DNA of 64,000 nt, taken from Psychromarinibacter sediminicola. Its GTDB lineage: Bacteria; Pseudomonadota; Alphaproteobacteria; Rhodobacterales; Rhodobacteraceae. The DNA is taken from positions 1 through 64,000 of the forward strand of contig NZ_JARGYC010000009.1 of assembly GCF_029168335.1 (NCBI RefSeq). The letters run 5' to 3'. Each line of letters starts with the position of its first letter. Position 1 is the stretch's first letter. The notes under the pieces were generated by a model. It was not told the DNA's origin. It searched no databases and saw nothing but the letters and a program-made list of their open reading frames with translations. Of this stretch, positions 17,046 to 26,029 are shown piece by piece. The translations under genes were made by a program, and so were the position numbers.

Positions 17046-17831
17046 TCATTCCATCTTTTCGCGCAGGGTGTCGAGCAGGTCGTGGGCCGTCAGGTCGCAG
17101 CGCATCGGCGTGACCGAGACATAGCCGTCGAGATTGGCTTGGTTGTCCGAGTCCGGCGCCGTCTCGACCGCCTGCGGTCCGCCCTTGATCCAGACGAAGC
17201 GGCGGCCCGAGGGGGACATGTGCGGCTCGGTGCTGAAATAGGTGTCGCGGCGCATGCCCTGGACGGTGACGCGGGTGCCTTTCACCTCCGCGGCCGGGCA
17301 GGGCGGGAAGTTCACGCTGTAGAACACGCCGTAGTCGCCGCCGCCCCATTCGTTCCAGTCGAGGATGCGGCCGACCACCTCGGCGCCGGTGGCGGCGGCG
17401 GCCTCGAACGGGTCGGCGAGGTCGCGGTTGGCGGGGCCGTAGTATTGCGACAGGGCGATGGCGGGCACGCCCTGCAGCGCCGCCTCCATCGCGCCGCCGA
17501 TGGTGCCGGAATAGAGCGTGTTCTCGGCCGCGTTGTTGCCGCGGTTGACGCCCGACAGCACCAGGTCGGGGCGCGCGCCGTCGAGCACGTCGTAGAGCCC
17601 GGCCAGCACGCAGTCGGCCGGCGAGCCTTCGGCGGCGTAGCGCCGCGCCGCCATCTCGATCACCATCATCGGGTGCGTATAGCTGATCTTGTGGCCGACG
17701 CCGGACTGTTCGAAGGCGGGCGCGACGGTCCAGACCTCGCCCTGCGGGCCCGCCACCTCGGCCGCGATCCGCTCCAGGACCTGGAGTCCCGGCGCATTGA
17801 TCCCGTCGTCATTGGTGATGAGTATTCGCAT
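17046..17831 (-). CDS. surE: 5'/3'-nucleotidase SurE
   Basis: SurE (261 residues) starts [16 protein letters not shown], with the metal-binding Asp-Asp pair at residues 8-9. It continues with [20 protein letters not shown] and ends with a family-typical [12 protein letters not shown] segment. It is a divalent-metal-dependent phosphatase that acts on nucleoside monophosphates and is linked to stationary-phase survival. The start at 17831 is fixed by the invariant N-terminus. It is the first gene of surE-pcm-NlpD-like and is divergent from the efflux gene. Confidence 0.95.
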   Translation of the reverse strand: MRILITNDDGINAPGLQVLERIAAEVAGPQGEVWTVAPAFEQSGVGHKISYTHPMMVIEMAARRYAAEGSPADCVLAGLYDVLDGARPDLVLSGVNRGNNAAENTLYSGTIGGAMEAALQGVPAIALSQYYGPANRDLADPFEAAAATGAEVVGRILDWNEWGGGDYGVFYSVNFPPCPAAEVKGTRVTVQGMRRDTYFSTEPHMSPSGRRFVWIKGGPQAVETAPDSDNQANLDGYVSVTPMRCDLTAHDLLDTLREKME

Positions 17832-18078
17832 GCCTGCCTTCTTGTTTATTGACCCCTGCATAATCCAACGCGGGGGCGATTTGAATCCGGTTTCCGGCGG
17901 AATGGATACACAAGCCGACGGGCGTTGCTTTTTGGCGTCGTCGCGGCGCGATTTTTGCCGGGGCGTGTTCGAATAGTGACAGGCTTGGCGGCAGTTCGGC
18001 CGGATATCAGGGCGGTTTTGCGCGATATGCGCCGGACGGCTATGGTTGGGCAAAAGCCAAAGAGCAAGCGGCAGGCAT

Positions 18079-19527
18079 ATGTTTCGAGCAGTTCCTCTGG
18101 CGGCAGCGACGCTGGCCCTGGCCTCCTGCGCGGTGGGTCCGGATTACGACGCGCCGTCCATCGAGTTGCCCGACCGTTTCCTGCACGCGCAGGACGGCAC
18201 GCTGCTGAACGCGGCGACCGAGCTGTGGTGGCTGAAGCTCAACGACCCGCTGCTGGCCCATTACGTCGAGCGGGGCAACGCCCAGAACCTGTCGATCGCC
18301 GCCGCGCTGGAACGGATCCGCGCGGCGGAGGCGGGGTTGGGGCGCGTCGGGCTGAACGCGCTGACCAACGGCGGGCTGGAGGTGCGGGGCACGCGCGGGC
18401 CCGACCGGCTCGGCCGGATCGACAACCAGGTCAGCGGCGGCTTCAACGCGGTCTACATCCTCGACGTCTTCGGCGGCCGGCGCCGCGCGACGGAACAGGC
18501 GCTGGCGCTGCACGAGGCGGCGCAGTACGACGCGGGCGTGGTGCGGCTGGCCTTCCTGTCGGACATCACGGATGCCTATCTTCAGGCGCGCTACTTCCAG
18601 GCCGCGGCCGAGATCGCCAAATCCTCGATCCGCAGCCGCCGGCAGCTCGTGGGCATCGCGCAGCAGCTGCGCACCGCCGGCGCCACGACCCAGCTCGACG
18701 TGGAACAGGCGCGGCGCCTTTTGAAATCGGCGGAGGCGGAGCTGCCCGAGCTCATGGCGGGCTTCGAGTCGAACGTGTTCCGGCTGGCGACGCTTCTGGC
18801 GGAGGCGCCCGAGCCGCTTCTGGAGGAGATGCGCAGCTCCGACTACCAGCCGCGTCCCATCGGCTTCGAGGGCGCCGGCATTCCCGCCAACCTCCTGCGC
18901 AACCGGCCCGACATACGGGCGGCCGAGCGCCAGCTTGCCGCCGCGACCGCGGCCATCGGCGTGGCCGAGGCCCAGCTCTACCCGTCGCTGTCCCTGAGCG
19001 GGACGATCACCGCGTCGGATTCCGAGCTTCTGGGCTACAGCGACAACTGGTCCATCGGGCCGACGCTGAACCTGCCGATCCTGAACCGCGGCGTGCTGGA
19101 CGCCGGCCGCAGGGTGGCGGTGTCCGAGGCGCGGCAGGCCGAGCTGGACTGGCGATCCACCGTGCGGACCGCGGTGGAAGAGGTGCAGCGCGGGCTGTCG
19201 CGGACCGGCTACCTGAAGACGCAGGTCGGCAAGCTGGAGGAAACGCTGGTCTATTCGCGCCGGGTGCTGGAGCTGTCGCGCTCGGCCTACCGCGCGCAGG
19301 AGGTGGTGCTGACCGAGGTGCTGGATGCCGAGATCGCGCTGTCGCGGGACCGGCTGAGCCTGGCGGCCGCCTATCGCGACTATGCGCTGGCCTGGTCGCA
19401 GCTTCAGGTGTCGGGCGGCAAGGGCTGGCGCGCGCCGGGCTTTCAGACCGACCTGGAGCGCGAAGACCCGCATCCGCGGCGCGATCCGCTGGGTCTTTCG
19501 GGCATCTTCAGGGGCGGCAAGGGCTGA
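18079..19527 (+). CDS. Outer membrane efflux lipoprotein (NodT/OprM family)
   Basis: The 482-residue protein begins with a lipoprotein signal ending [15 protein letters not shown], the standard NodT-type start. It contains the two OEP repeats; landmarks are LELWW-like [45 protein letters not shown] and the second [10 protein letters not shown] helix. It forms the TolC-like outer membrane duct of a tripartite RND pump. No adaptor or RND gene is present nearby, so it is an orphan. The ATG at 18079 is chosen over a TTG 33 bp upstream because it starts the signal peptide. Confidence 0.88.
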   Translation: MFRAVPLAAATLALASCAVGPDYDAPSIELPDRFLHAQDGTLLNAATELWWLKLNDPLLAHYVERGNAQNLSIAAALERIRAAEAGLGRVGLNALTNGGLEVRGTRGPDRLGRIDNQVSGGFNAVYILDVFGGRRRATEQALALHEAAQYDAGVVRLAFLSDITDAYLQARYFQAAAEIAKSSIRSRRQLVGIAQQLRTAGATTQLDVEQARRLLKSAEAELPELMAGFESNVFRLATLLAEAPEPLLEEMRSSDYQPRPIGFEGAGIPANLLRNRPDIRAAERQLAAATAAIGVAEAQLYPSLSLSGTITASDSELLGYSDNWSIGPTLNLPILNRGVLDAGRRVAVSEARQAELDWRSTVRTAVEEVQRGLSRTGYLKTQVGKLEETLVYSRRVLELSRSAYRAQEVVLTEVLDAEIALSRDRLSLAAAYRDYALAWSQLQVSGGKGWRAPGFQTDLEREDPHPRRDPLGLSGIFRGGKG

Positions 19528-19542
19528 CGGCGCCGGCGCGTC

Positions 19543-19830
19543 TCAGGCGTTGCCGCGGTCCGTTTTCCGCCGCCACGCCTCCGGCAGGTATTGCCGCGCG
19601 CCGGTGATCCAGCGATAGAGCGGGCGGATGTCCAGCGCCGCGATGGCCGCGCCCAGCGGCAGCATCCAGACGCCGAGGAACGGGATGATCGGGCCGATCA
19701 GGCCGCCGGCCATCAGCAAGAGACCCACGAGCAGGCGCAGCCCGGGCGGCAGATGCCGACGGGCCCAGTCCTGCCCTTTCAGGGTCAGATCCCTGGCCGT
19801 ATTCCACATCTTCGCGAACCACGCGCGCAT
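19543..19830 (-). CDS. Small membrane protein of unknown function
   Basis: This 95-residue protein has a basic amphipathic N-terminus (MRAWFAKMWNTARD), then two closely spaced hydrophobic segments (LLVGLLLMAGGLIGPIIPFLGVW and MLPLGAAIAALDI) and a basic C-terminus. The central pattern loosely recalls the PGPGW-type small membrane proteins. Its ATG overlaps the stop of the upstream DUF4440 gene by one base (TGATG), so the two are translationally coupled. No function can be given. Confidence 0.6.
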   Translation of the reverse strand: MRAWFAKMWNTARDLTLKGQDWARRHLPPGLRLLVGLLLMAGGLIGPIIPFLGVWMLPLGAAIAALDIRPLYRWITGARQYLPEAWRRKTDRGNA

Positions 19831-20276
19831 CACCGGTAATCTCCTGCGGCCAGCCCCTCGGGGCCGGCGATATGAGTTTCCGCTCCGGGCACGATGTCGG
19901 TGTTCTGCGCGGCAATGCAAGTCCAGCCGTCGCCGTTTCTCTGCATCACGAACAGCAGGATCGTCGTTCGACGCCCCGCGACGCCGCCATCGGGCGCCCG
20001 TTGCCCTGTCAGGGTGAAACGGCAATGCACCAGCGCGAGTTCCGATCCCAGCCGGCGAATCTTCACCCGCCCCGGCGCCAGCCGGCTGTCGGCGAAGAAG
20101 GATCGCAGCGCGTAGCCGTGCGCCCGGGCGATGGCCGCGCGATCCTCCCACCAGAGACCGACCACGTTCACGAAATCGGCGTCCTCGGCGAAGAGCGCCG
20201 CCAGCGCGCCCGCGTCGCGCGCCATCCAGGCCCGGGCGAAGGCCGCCGGCATCTCCTCCGGCGCCGACAGGGTCAA
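19830..20276 (-). CDS. SgcJ/EcaC-type (DUF4440, NTF2-like) protein
   Basis: The 148-residue protein has an NTF2-like alpha+beta fold signature: AFARAWMARDAGALAALFAEDADFVNVVGLWWEDRAAIARAH, then beta strands ending in IAAQNTDIVPG. This matches SgcJ/EcaC family proteins of unknown catalytic role. The proposed start is TTG at 20276, overlapping the FAD oxidase stop by 4 bp. An ATG at 20252 has a GGAGG only 2 nt away and is the alternative. It sits between the FAD oxidase and a small membrane protein in one operon. Confidence 0.7.
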   Translation of the reverse strand: MTLSAPEEMPAAFARAWMARDAGALAALFAEDADFVNVVGLWWEDRAAIARAHGYALRSFFADSRLAPGRVKIRRLGSELALVHCRFTLTGQRAPDGGVAGRRTTILLFVMQRNGDGWTCIAAQNTDIVPGAETHIAGPEGLAAGDYR

Positions 20277-21646
20277 TTCACGCGCACCATCTTGCCCGGG
20301 TTCAGGATGTTCTGCGGATCGAGCGTGCGCTTGATGTCGCCCATCACGCCCCAGGCGTCGCCGTGCTCGGCCTCCATGTAGTCGAGCTTGCCCACGCCGA
20401 TGCCGTGTTCGCCGGTGGCCGTGCCGCCGAGGCGCAGCGCGCGTTCGACCATGCGGTGGCTGATCGCCTGGGCTTCCGCGCGCTCGGTCGGGTTGTCCTC
20501 GTCGAAGAGCAGGACGGTGTGAAAGTTGCCGTCGCCCACATGGCCCACGATGGGGCCGTGGATCGAGGCGCCGGCGATGTCGGCGCGGGTTTCCTCCACC
20601 GCCTCGGCCAGCTTCGAGATCGGCACGCAGATGTCCGTCACGATGGCCCGCGCGCCGGGGCGGCTGGCCAGGCAGGCGTAATGCGCGTTGTGCCGCATGG
20701 TCCAGAGCGCCTTGCGGTCCTCGGGCTTGACGGCCCATTCGAAATCCGAGGCGCCGAAATCGGCCACCACCTCGCGGAAGGTCTCGGCCTCCTCCTTCAC
20801 GCCGCCCTCGGAGCCGTGGAATTCCACCATCAGGTGCGGCACTTCCTGGAAGGAGGCGCCGGCATAGGCGTTGAAGGCGGCCGCCGTGGCCGGGTCGACG
20901 AACTCGATCCGGGCCATGGGAATGCCCATCTGGATCGTCGCGATGACGGCGTTGACCGCGTCCTCCATCGTGGGGAAGGCGCAGACGGCCGAGGACACCG
21001 CCTCGGGCTGGCCCTGCAGGCGCAGGGTCAGCTCGGTCACCAGGCCCAGCGTGCCTTCGGAGCCGACCATCAGCCCGGTGAGATCGTAGCCGGCCGAGGT
21101 CTTGCGCGCCCGCGTGCCGGTGCGGATGACGCGGCCGTCGGCCAGCACCACCTCCAGCGCCAGCACGTTTTCGCGCATCGTGCCGTAGCGGACGGCGGTG
21201 GTGCCGGAGGCGCGGGTCATCGCCATGCCGCCCAGCGTCGCGTTGGCGCCGGGATCGACCGAGAAGAACAGCCCCGTGGCGCGCAGCTCCTCGTTCAGCG
21301 CCTCGCGGGTGACGCCGGGCTGCACCGCGACGTCCATGTCCTCCTGGTTCACCTTCAGCACCCGGTTCATGCGGGTGAAGTCCACCGACACACCGCCGGT
21401 GAAGGCGAGCGCGTGCCCCTCCAGCGAGGTCCCCACGCCCCAGGGCACGACCGGACAGCCGTGCCGGCCGCAGATCTTCACGATCTCCGCGACCTCGGCG
21501 GTGCTGTCGGGATAGGCCACAGCGTCGGGCGGGGTGAGCGGGAAGTGCGACTCGGACCGCCCGTGCAGGTCCAGATCGGACTTGGATCGGCTCAGCCGAT
21601 TGCCTAGTAATGAGGAAAGCTCGTTCAGTGCCGCGTCGTTACGCAT
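20273..21646 (-). CDS. FAD-linked oxidase, GlcD / D-lactate dehydrogenase type
   Basis: The product has 457 residues. It has an N-terminal PCMH FAD-binding domain (VVPWGVGTSLEGHALAFTGG, VDPGANATLGGMAMTRASGT, MVGSEGTLGLVTELTLRL) and a C-terminal FAD-oxidase domain with GHVGDGNFHTVLLF and GEHGIGVGKLDYM. This matches D-lactate dehydrogenase (cytochrome) and glycolate oxidase subunit GlcD. The substrate is a 2-hydroxy acid, and which one cannot be decided. As no GlcE/GlcF genes are adjacent, a single-chain D-lactate dehydrogenase is more likely. It heads a three-gene operon. Confidence 0.88.
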   Translation of the reverse strand: MRNDAALNELSSLLGNRLSRSKSDLDLHGRSESHFPLTPPDAVAYPDSTAEVAEIVKICGRHGCPVVPWGVGTSLEGHALAFTGGVSVDFTRMNRVLKVNQEDMDVAVQPGVTREALNEELRATGLFFSVDPGANATLGGMAMTRASGTTAVRYGTMRENVLALEVVLADGRVIRTGTRARKTSAGYDLTGLMVGSEGTLGLVTELTLRLQGQPEAVSSAVCAFPTMEDAVNAVIATIQMGIPMARIEFVDPATAAAFNAYAGASFQEVPHLMVEFHGSEGGVKEEAETFREVVADFGASDFEWAVKPEDRKALWTMRHNAHYACLASRPGARAIVTDICVPISKLAEAVEETRADIAGASIHGPIVGHVGDGNFHTVLLFDEDNPTERAEAQAISHRMVERALRLGGTATGEHGIGVGKLDYMEAEHGDAWGVMGDIKRTLDPQNILNPGKMVRVN

Positions 21647-21704
21647 CGTCGTTCATCCATCCCCTCGCAGACGAGTTCGGCCCAGACTAGAGGAAGTTCA
21701 CAAG

Positions 21705-23438
21705 GTGCGGAACCGTTCAGCGCAAACCGGAGCCGAGACGGGCGAACCGGCGCGCAAACCGGTCCGGACCCTGATCGCGCGGCAGGCGCGCGCGGCGCGC
21801 GACAGTCTGAGCCGCGGCTGGCACATGCTGCGCGACCGCGGGCCGGGGCAGGTGCAGTTCTGGTTCATCGCGCTGGTGCTGGGCACCGCGGCGGGGCTGG
21901 CGGCGATGGGCTTCCGGCTGGGGATCGAGACGCTGCAGGCGGCCCTCTACGGCACCGAGGACGTGGCCCACCTGCACAGTTTCGCCCGGACGCTGCCGTG
22001 GTATTGGGTCGTGCTGATCCCGGCGATCGGCGGGCTCGTCGTGGGGATCATCCTGCACCGCTTCACCGGCGACGGGCGGGTGCGCGCCGTGTCGGACGTG
22101 ATCCAGGGCGCGGCGCTGAACGACGGCCGGGTGGAGAAGCGAGAAGGCATCGCCTCGGCCGTCGCCTCGTGGATCACCCTCTCCTCCGGCGGCTCCTCGG
22201 GGCGCGAGGGGCCGGTCGTCCACCTCGCGGGCGTGCTGGCCACCTGGGTGTCGGACCGGATCAACGCCGACGGCGTCACGGGGCGCGACCTTCTGGGCTG
22301 CGCGGTGGCGGCGGCGGTCTCGGCGTCGTTCAACGCGCCCATCGCCGGCGCGCTCTTCGCGATGGAGGTGATCCTGCGCCACTTCGCGGTCAACGCCTTC
22401 GCGCCCATCGTCATCGCCTCGGTCGCGGGGACGGTGGTCAACCGGCTGGTCTTCGGCGACGTGACCGAGTTCACGCTGGCCGAGCATTCGACGCTGGAAT
22501 TCTACGTCGAGCTTCCCGCCTTCCTGATCCTGGGGCTCGTGGCGGGGCTGGTCTCGGTCTCGCTGATGCGGGCGATCTTCTGGGCCGACGCGGTCGGCAC
22601 CTGGCTGCAACGGCGCATGGCGCTGCCGCGCTACCTGCGGCCGGCCGTCGCCGGCCTGGTGCTGGGGGGCATCGCGATCTGGTATCCGCATATCATCGGC
22701 GTGGGCTACGAGACGACCTCGGCCGCGCTGACCGGGAAACTCGTCCTGCACGAGGCGATCGTCTACGCCGTCATCAAGACCGTCGCGGTCGCGATCACGC
22801 TCGGGGGACGGATGGGCGGCGGCATGTTCTCGCCCTCGCTGATGCTGGGAGCGCTGACCGGGCTGGCCTTCGGAATCATCGCCACGGGCATCTTCCCCGA
22901 GGTCTCGGGCTCGGAGTCGCTCTATGCGCTCGCCGGCATGGGGGCGGTGGCCGCGGCGGTGCTGGGGGCGCCGATCTCGACCACGCTGATCGTTTTTGAG
23001 CTGACCGGCGACTGGCAGACCGGCCTGGCCGTCATGGTCGCCGTGTCGCTGTCGACGGCGCTGGCCAGCCGGATCGTGCAGCGGTCGTTCTTCCTGACCC
23101 AGCTCTACCGGCGCAACATCCACCTGGCCGCCGGGCCGCAGGCCTATCTGCTGTCGATGGTCCGCGTCGCCACGCTGACGCGCGATCTGAGCGCCGACGG
23201 CCCCGCCACGGAAGAGGCCGCGTGGGAGCTGATCGAGCAGGGCATCTATATCGACGGCGCCGCGACCCTGGCCACGGCGATGCCGGTCTTCGACAAGGGC
23301 GGCGCCAACTGGGTGCCGGTGGTCACGCTCTGGGGCGAGGACCGGCCGCCGGAACTCCTGGGCGCGCTCTACCATGTCGACGCGCTGAAGGCCTACAACA
23401 AGGCACTCGCCGAAACGGCGGCCGAAGAACACCGCTGA
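21705..23438 (+). CDS. CLC-family chloride channel/transporter
   Basis: The 577-residue membrane protein is a CLC protein. It has GGSSGREGPVVH with the gating glutamate (E168), SASFNAPIAGALFAMEV, and GGRMGGGMFSPSLMLGALTG. The position equivalent to the proton glutamate of E. coli ClC-ec1 (E203) is Val222, as in CLC channels. The C-terminal part after about residue 460 is a degenerate region rather than clear CBS domains. The start is GTG at 21705, supported by AGGAAG 8 nt upstream. It is divergent from the FAD oxidase. Confidence 0.9.
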   Translation: MRNRSAQTGAETGEPARKPVRTLIARQARAARDSLSRGWHMLRDRGPGQVQFWFIALVLGTAAGLAAMGFRLGIETLQAALYGTEDVAHLHSFARTLPWYWVVLIPAIGGLVVGIILHRFTGDGRVRAVSDVIQGAALNDGRVEKREGIASAVASWITLSSGGSSGREGPVVHLAGVLATWVSDRINADGVTGRDLLGCAVAAAVSASFNAPIAGALFAMEVILRHFAVNAFAPIVIASVAGTVVNRLVFGDVTEFTLAEHSTLEFYVELPAFLILGLVAGLVSVSLMRAIFWADAVGTWLQRRMALPRYLRPAVAGLVLGGIAIWYPHIIGVGYETTSAALTGKLVLHEAIVYAVIKTVAVAITLGGRMGGGMFSPSLMLGALTGLAFGIIATGIFPEVSGSESLYALAGMGAVAAAVLGAPISTTLIVFELTGDWQTGLAVMVAVSLSTALASRIVQRSFFLTQLYRRNIHLAAGPQAYLLSMVRVATLTRDLSADGPATEEAAWELIEQGIYIDGAATLATAMPVFDKGGANWVPVVTLWGEDRPPELLGALYHVDALKAYNKALAETAAEEHR

Positions 23439-23451
23439 CCCCACGCCCGAG

Positions 23452-23471
23452 CTTCTTCTGGCTGACAATAC
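23452..23471 (-). repeat. 20-bp intergenic word, copy D
   Basis: The reverse strand reads GTATTGTCAGCCAGAAGAAG, the most diverged of four copies of the word. It is 14 bp after the CLC stop codon. Confidence 0.55.
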
Positions 23472-23474
23472 TCC

Positions 23475-23535
23475 GGGGGGGCCGTTCATCGTGCGCCATC
23501 GGTTCAAGCCCGATGGACGGCGGGGCTGGCCCCCC
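23475..23535. terminator. Nested hairpin between CLC and DUF427 genes
   Basis: GGGGGGCC at 23476-23483 pairs with GGCCCCCC at 23528-23535. Inside it, CCATCGG (23496-23502) pairs with CCGATGG (23510-23516). It lies between two convergent genes and probably serves as a two-way terminator, although there is no T-tract. Confidence 0.4.
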
Positions 23536-23585
23536 AACGCACCAAAGATCTCGCGCCGCAGGCGCTCCGTTTGGGAGCGTGTCGC

Positions 23586-23927
23586 TCAGAGCTGCTCCAC
23601 CGCCACGCGGTCGGTGTAGAAGGCCAGGCGGCCGGCGATCGCCTCCAGCCCCTCCTTCGGGGTCTCGTAGCTCCAGGCGGCATCGGTGATCGGCCCGCTC
23701 TTGGCCTGGATCGTGTAGTAGCTCGCCTCGCCCTTGTAGGGGCAGGTGCTGCGGGTGTCCGACGGCTCCAGGAAGGCCATCGCGAGATCCGCGCGCGGGA
23801 AGTAGATGACGGGCGGATAGTCGCCCTCGGTCAGTTCGACCGCGTCGGAGCTTTCGCCCAGCACCGCGCCGCCGGCGCGCACGACCCAGGTGCCCTCTGC
23901 CTTGCGTGTCCTGATATGGGAGTTCAT
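23586..23927 (-). CDS. DUF427 family protein
   Basis: The 113-residue protein has the DUF427 pattern: [42 protein letters not shown], then [12 protein letters not shown] and [22 protein letters not shown]. The family is small, soluble and of unknown function; the fold is a beta-tent. The start at 23927 removes 19 upstream residues that have no family match. It stands alone between CLC and pepP. Confidence 0.82.
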   Translation of the reverse strand: MNSHIRTRKAEGTWVVRAGGAVLGESSDAVELTEGDYPPVIYFPRADLAMAFLEPSDTRSTCPYKGEASYYTIQAKSGPITDAAWSYETPKEGLEAIAGRLAFYTDRVAVEQL

Positions 23928-24031
23928 CTTGCTTTCATCCCCTACGCCTTGTGCTTTCGAGGCTTGTAACACCGTCCGGGTCACAGGCCCATGTCAAATC
24001 GTGCATGGCGGCGATGCCTGTCTGTGCCGCG

Positions 24032-25825
24032 TCAGATCGCCCGTGTCGCGCGCTCCAGCCAGTCGCGGGCGCCGGGCGACAGCCGGTCGGCCAGTTTCGC
24101 GCGGATCTCGGCGTGATAGGCGTCGAGCCAGGCGCGTTCCTCGGCGTCCAGCATCTCCGGCACGACCAGTGCGCGGTCGATGGGCACCCATGTCAGGGTC
24201 TCGAAGTCCAGCATCGCGCGGTCGTCGGCGCCCGGCAGCGTCCCGGCCGTCTGCACCACCACCAGGTTCTCGATCCGGATGCCGAAGGCGCCCTCGCGGT
24301 AATATCCCGGCTCGTTCGACAGGATCATGCCGGGCTTCAGCGGCACCTCCGAGACGCGCGACAGCCGTTGCGGGCCTTCGTGGACCGACAGGTAAACGCC
24401 GACGCCGTGGCCGGTGCTGTGGTCGTAGTCCTGCCCCGCGCGCCAGAGTGCGATGCGGGCCAGTGCGTCGAGGTCGCGGCCCGCGCGGCCTTCGGGCCAG
24501 CGGGCGCGGGAGATGGCGATCATCCCCTTCAGGACGCGGGTGAAACAGGCGCGCTGTTCCTCGGTGGGCGTGCCGATGGCGACGGTACGGGTGATATCGG
24601 TCGTGCCGTCGAGATACTGGCCGCCTGAATCCACCAGCAGGAGCTCGCCGGGTTTCACGGCCCGGTTGGTCTCTTCGGTCACGCGGTAATGCACGATGGC
24701 CCCGTTCGGGCCGGCGCCGCAGATCGTGTCGAAACTGATCTCGCGCAGCGCGTTGGTGGCGCGGCGGTAGCCTTCCAGCGCGGTGACGACGTCGATCTCG
24801 GTCAGGCCGCCGGTCGGCGCCTCGGCGTCGAGCCAGGCGAGGAATTCGCACATCGCGGCGGCGTCGCGCAGATGCGCGGTGCGGGTGGCGGCGATCTCGG
24901 TGTCGCTCTTGCAGGCCTTGGGCAGGATGCAGGGGTCGTCGTCATGCGCCACCTCGACGCCCGCGCGCTCCAGGATACGGGTGACGGCGAGGGGGGCGGT
25001 GCCCTTGTCGACGCGCACCGGACCGTCCAGCACGGCGAGCGCCCCGGCGAAGCCGTCCCAGTGCGACTGGGCGATCATCGGGTCGGGGCCGAGGCCTTCA
25101 AACTTCTCGGGGTCGGAGAACAGCTGCATCCGCCCGTCGTCGTGCAGGATGGCGAAGGCCTGGGTCACCGGGGTGCGCGGGATGTCCGCGCCGCGGATGT
25201 TCAGAAGCCAGCAGAGCGAGTCGGGCAGGGTGAGCACCGCCGCCTTCTGGCCGGCCGCACGCAGCGCGGCGGCGATGCGCTCGCGCTTGGTCTCGTCGCC
25301 GTCGCCGGCCAGCTCCTTTGGGTATTTCTCCACCGGCGCGGCGGGGCGGGGGGGACGGTCGGTCCAGATCCGGTCGACCAGGTTGTCGCATTCGACCAGC
25401 TCGATGCCGGTGCCCTGCAGCCTGCCTTCGGTCCTCGTGATCTCGTCCAGCGTGTGCAGCCACGGGTCGAAGCCGACGCGCCCGCCCTCGGGCAGCGCGC
25501 CCTTCAGCCAGTCGCCGAGCTTCGTCTCGGGCCAGTCGACCGGCGTGAAATCATCCGCGACCTGTGCCTTGACCTGCACCCGGTAGCGGCCGTCGACGAA
25601 AAGGCCCGCCCGGTCGCGCAGCGCCGCGCAGAAGCCGGCCGAGCCGGTGAAGCCGGTGAGCCAGGCCAGCCGTTCGTCGCAGGGGGCGACGTATTCGCCC
25701 TGGTGCCGGTCGGCGCGGGGGACGAGGAAGCCGTCGAGCCCCTCCCGCGCGATCTCGGCGCGCAGCGCGGCGAGCCGCGGCGGGCCCTGGTCGGGAGAGG
25801 TGGGGGCGTCGAAGGTCTGGAACAT
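24032..25825 (-). CDS. pepP: Xaa-Pro aminopeptidase (aminopeptidase P, M24B)
   Basis: This 597-residue protein has the three-domain layout of large aminopeptidase P: two creatinase-like N-terminal domains and a C-terminal pita-bread domain. The dimetal ligands are visible: Asp pair in LLVDSGGQYLDGTTD, His in HGVGVYLSVHEGP, Glu in SNEPGYY and Glu in IRIENLVVV. It removes an N-terminal residue preceding proline. The ATG at 25825 has GGAGAT 7 nt upstream. The length fits the eukaryote-like long form common in alphaproteobacteria. The next 200 bp upstream carry no gene. Confidence 0.93.
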   Translation of the reverse strand: MFQTFDAPTSPDQGPPRLAALRAEIAREGLDGFLVPRADRHQGEYVAPCDERLAWLTGFTGSAGFCAALRDRAGLFVDGRYRVQVKAQVADDFTPVDWPETKLGDWLKGALPEGGRVGFDPWLHTLDEITRTEGRLQGTGIELVECDNLVDRIWTDRPPRPAAPVEKYPKELAGDGDETKRERIAAALRAAGQKAAVLTLPDSLCWLLNIRGADIPRTPVTQAFAILHDDGRMQLFSDPEKFEGLGPDPMIAQSHWDGFAGALAVLDGPVRVDKGTAPLAVTRILERAGVEVAHDDDPCILPKACKSDTEIAATRTAHLRDAAAMCEFLAWLDAEAPTGGLTEIDVVTALEGYRRATNALREISFDTICGAGPNGAIVHYRVTEETNRAVKPGELLLVDSGGQYLDGTTDITRTVAIGTPTEEQRACFTRVLKGMIAISRARWPEGRAGRDLDALARIALWRAGQDYDHSTGHGVGVYLSVHEGPQRLSRVSEVPLKPGMILSNEPGYYREGAFGIRIENLVVVQTAGTLPGADDRAMLDFETLTWVPIDRALVVPEMLDAEERAWLDAYHAEIRAKLADRLSPGARDWLERATRAI

Positions 25826-26029
25826 ACAGCATCTCCTTTGGCGCGGAGACTGCACCGGCGCGCGGGGGATGGCCAGAGGGGCGGTTTCCAAGCGGCCCCT
25901 CGCTGCGCTCGGCAAGCTGTTTTCTCTCCGCCTCGGCTTCGCCTGCGGGGGAGGCCGCCGGTGGTGCCGTGGCGCGGAGGCCCGGCGGTGCCGCTTAGGG
26001 CTGGGGCAGAGCCGGGACGGTCGCGGGGC

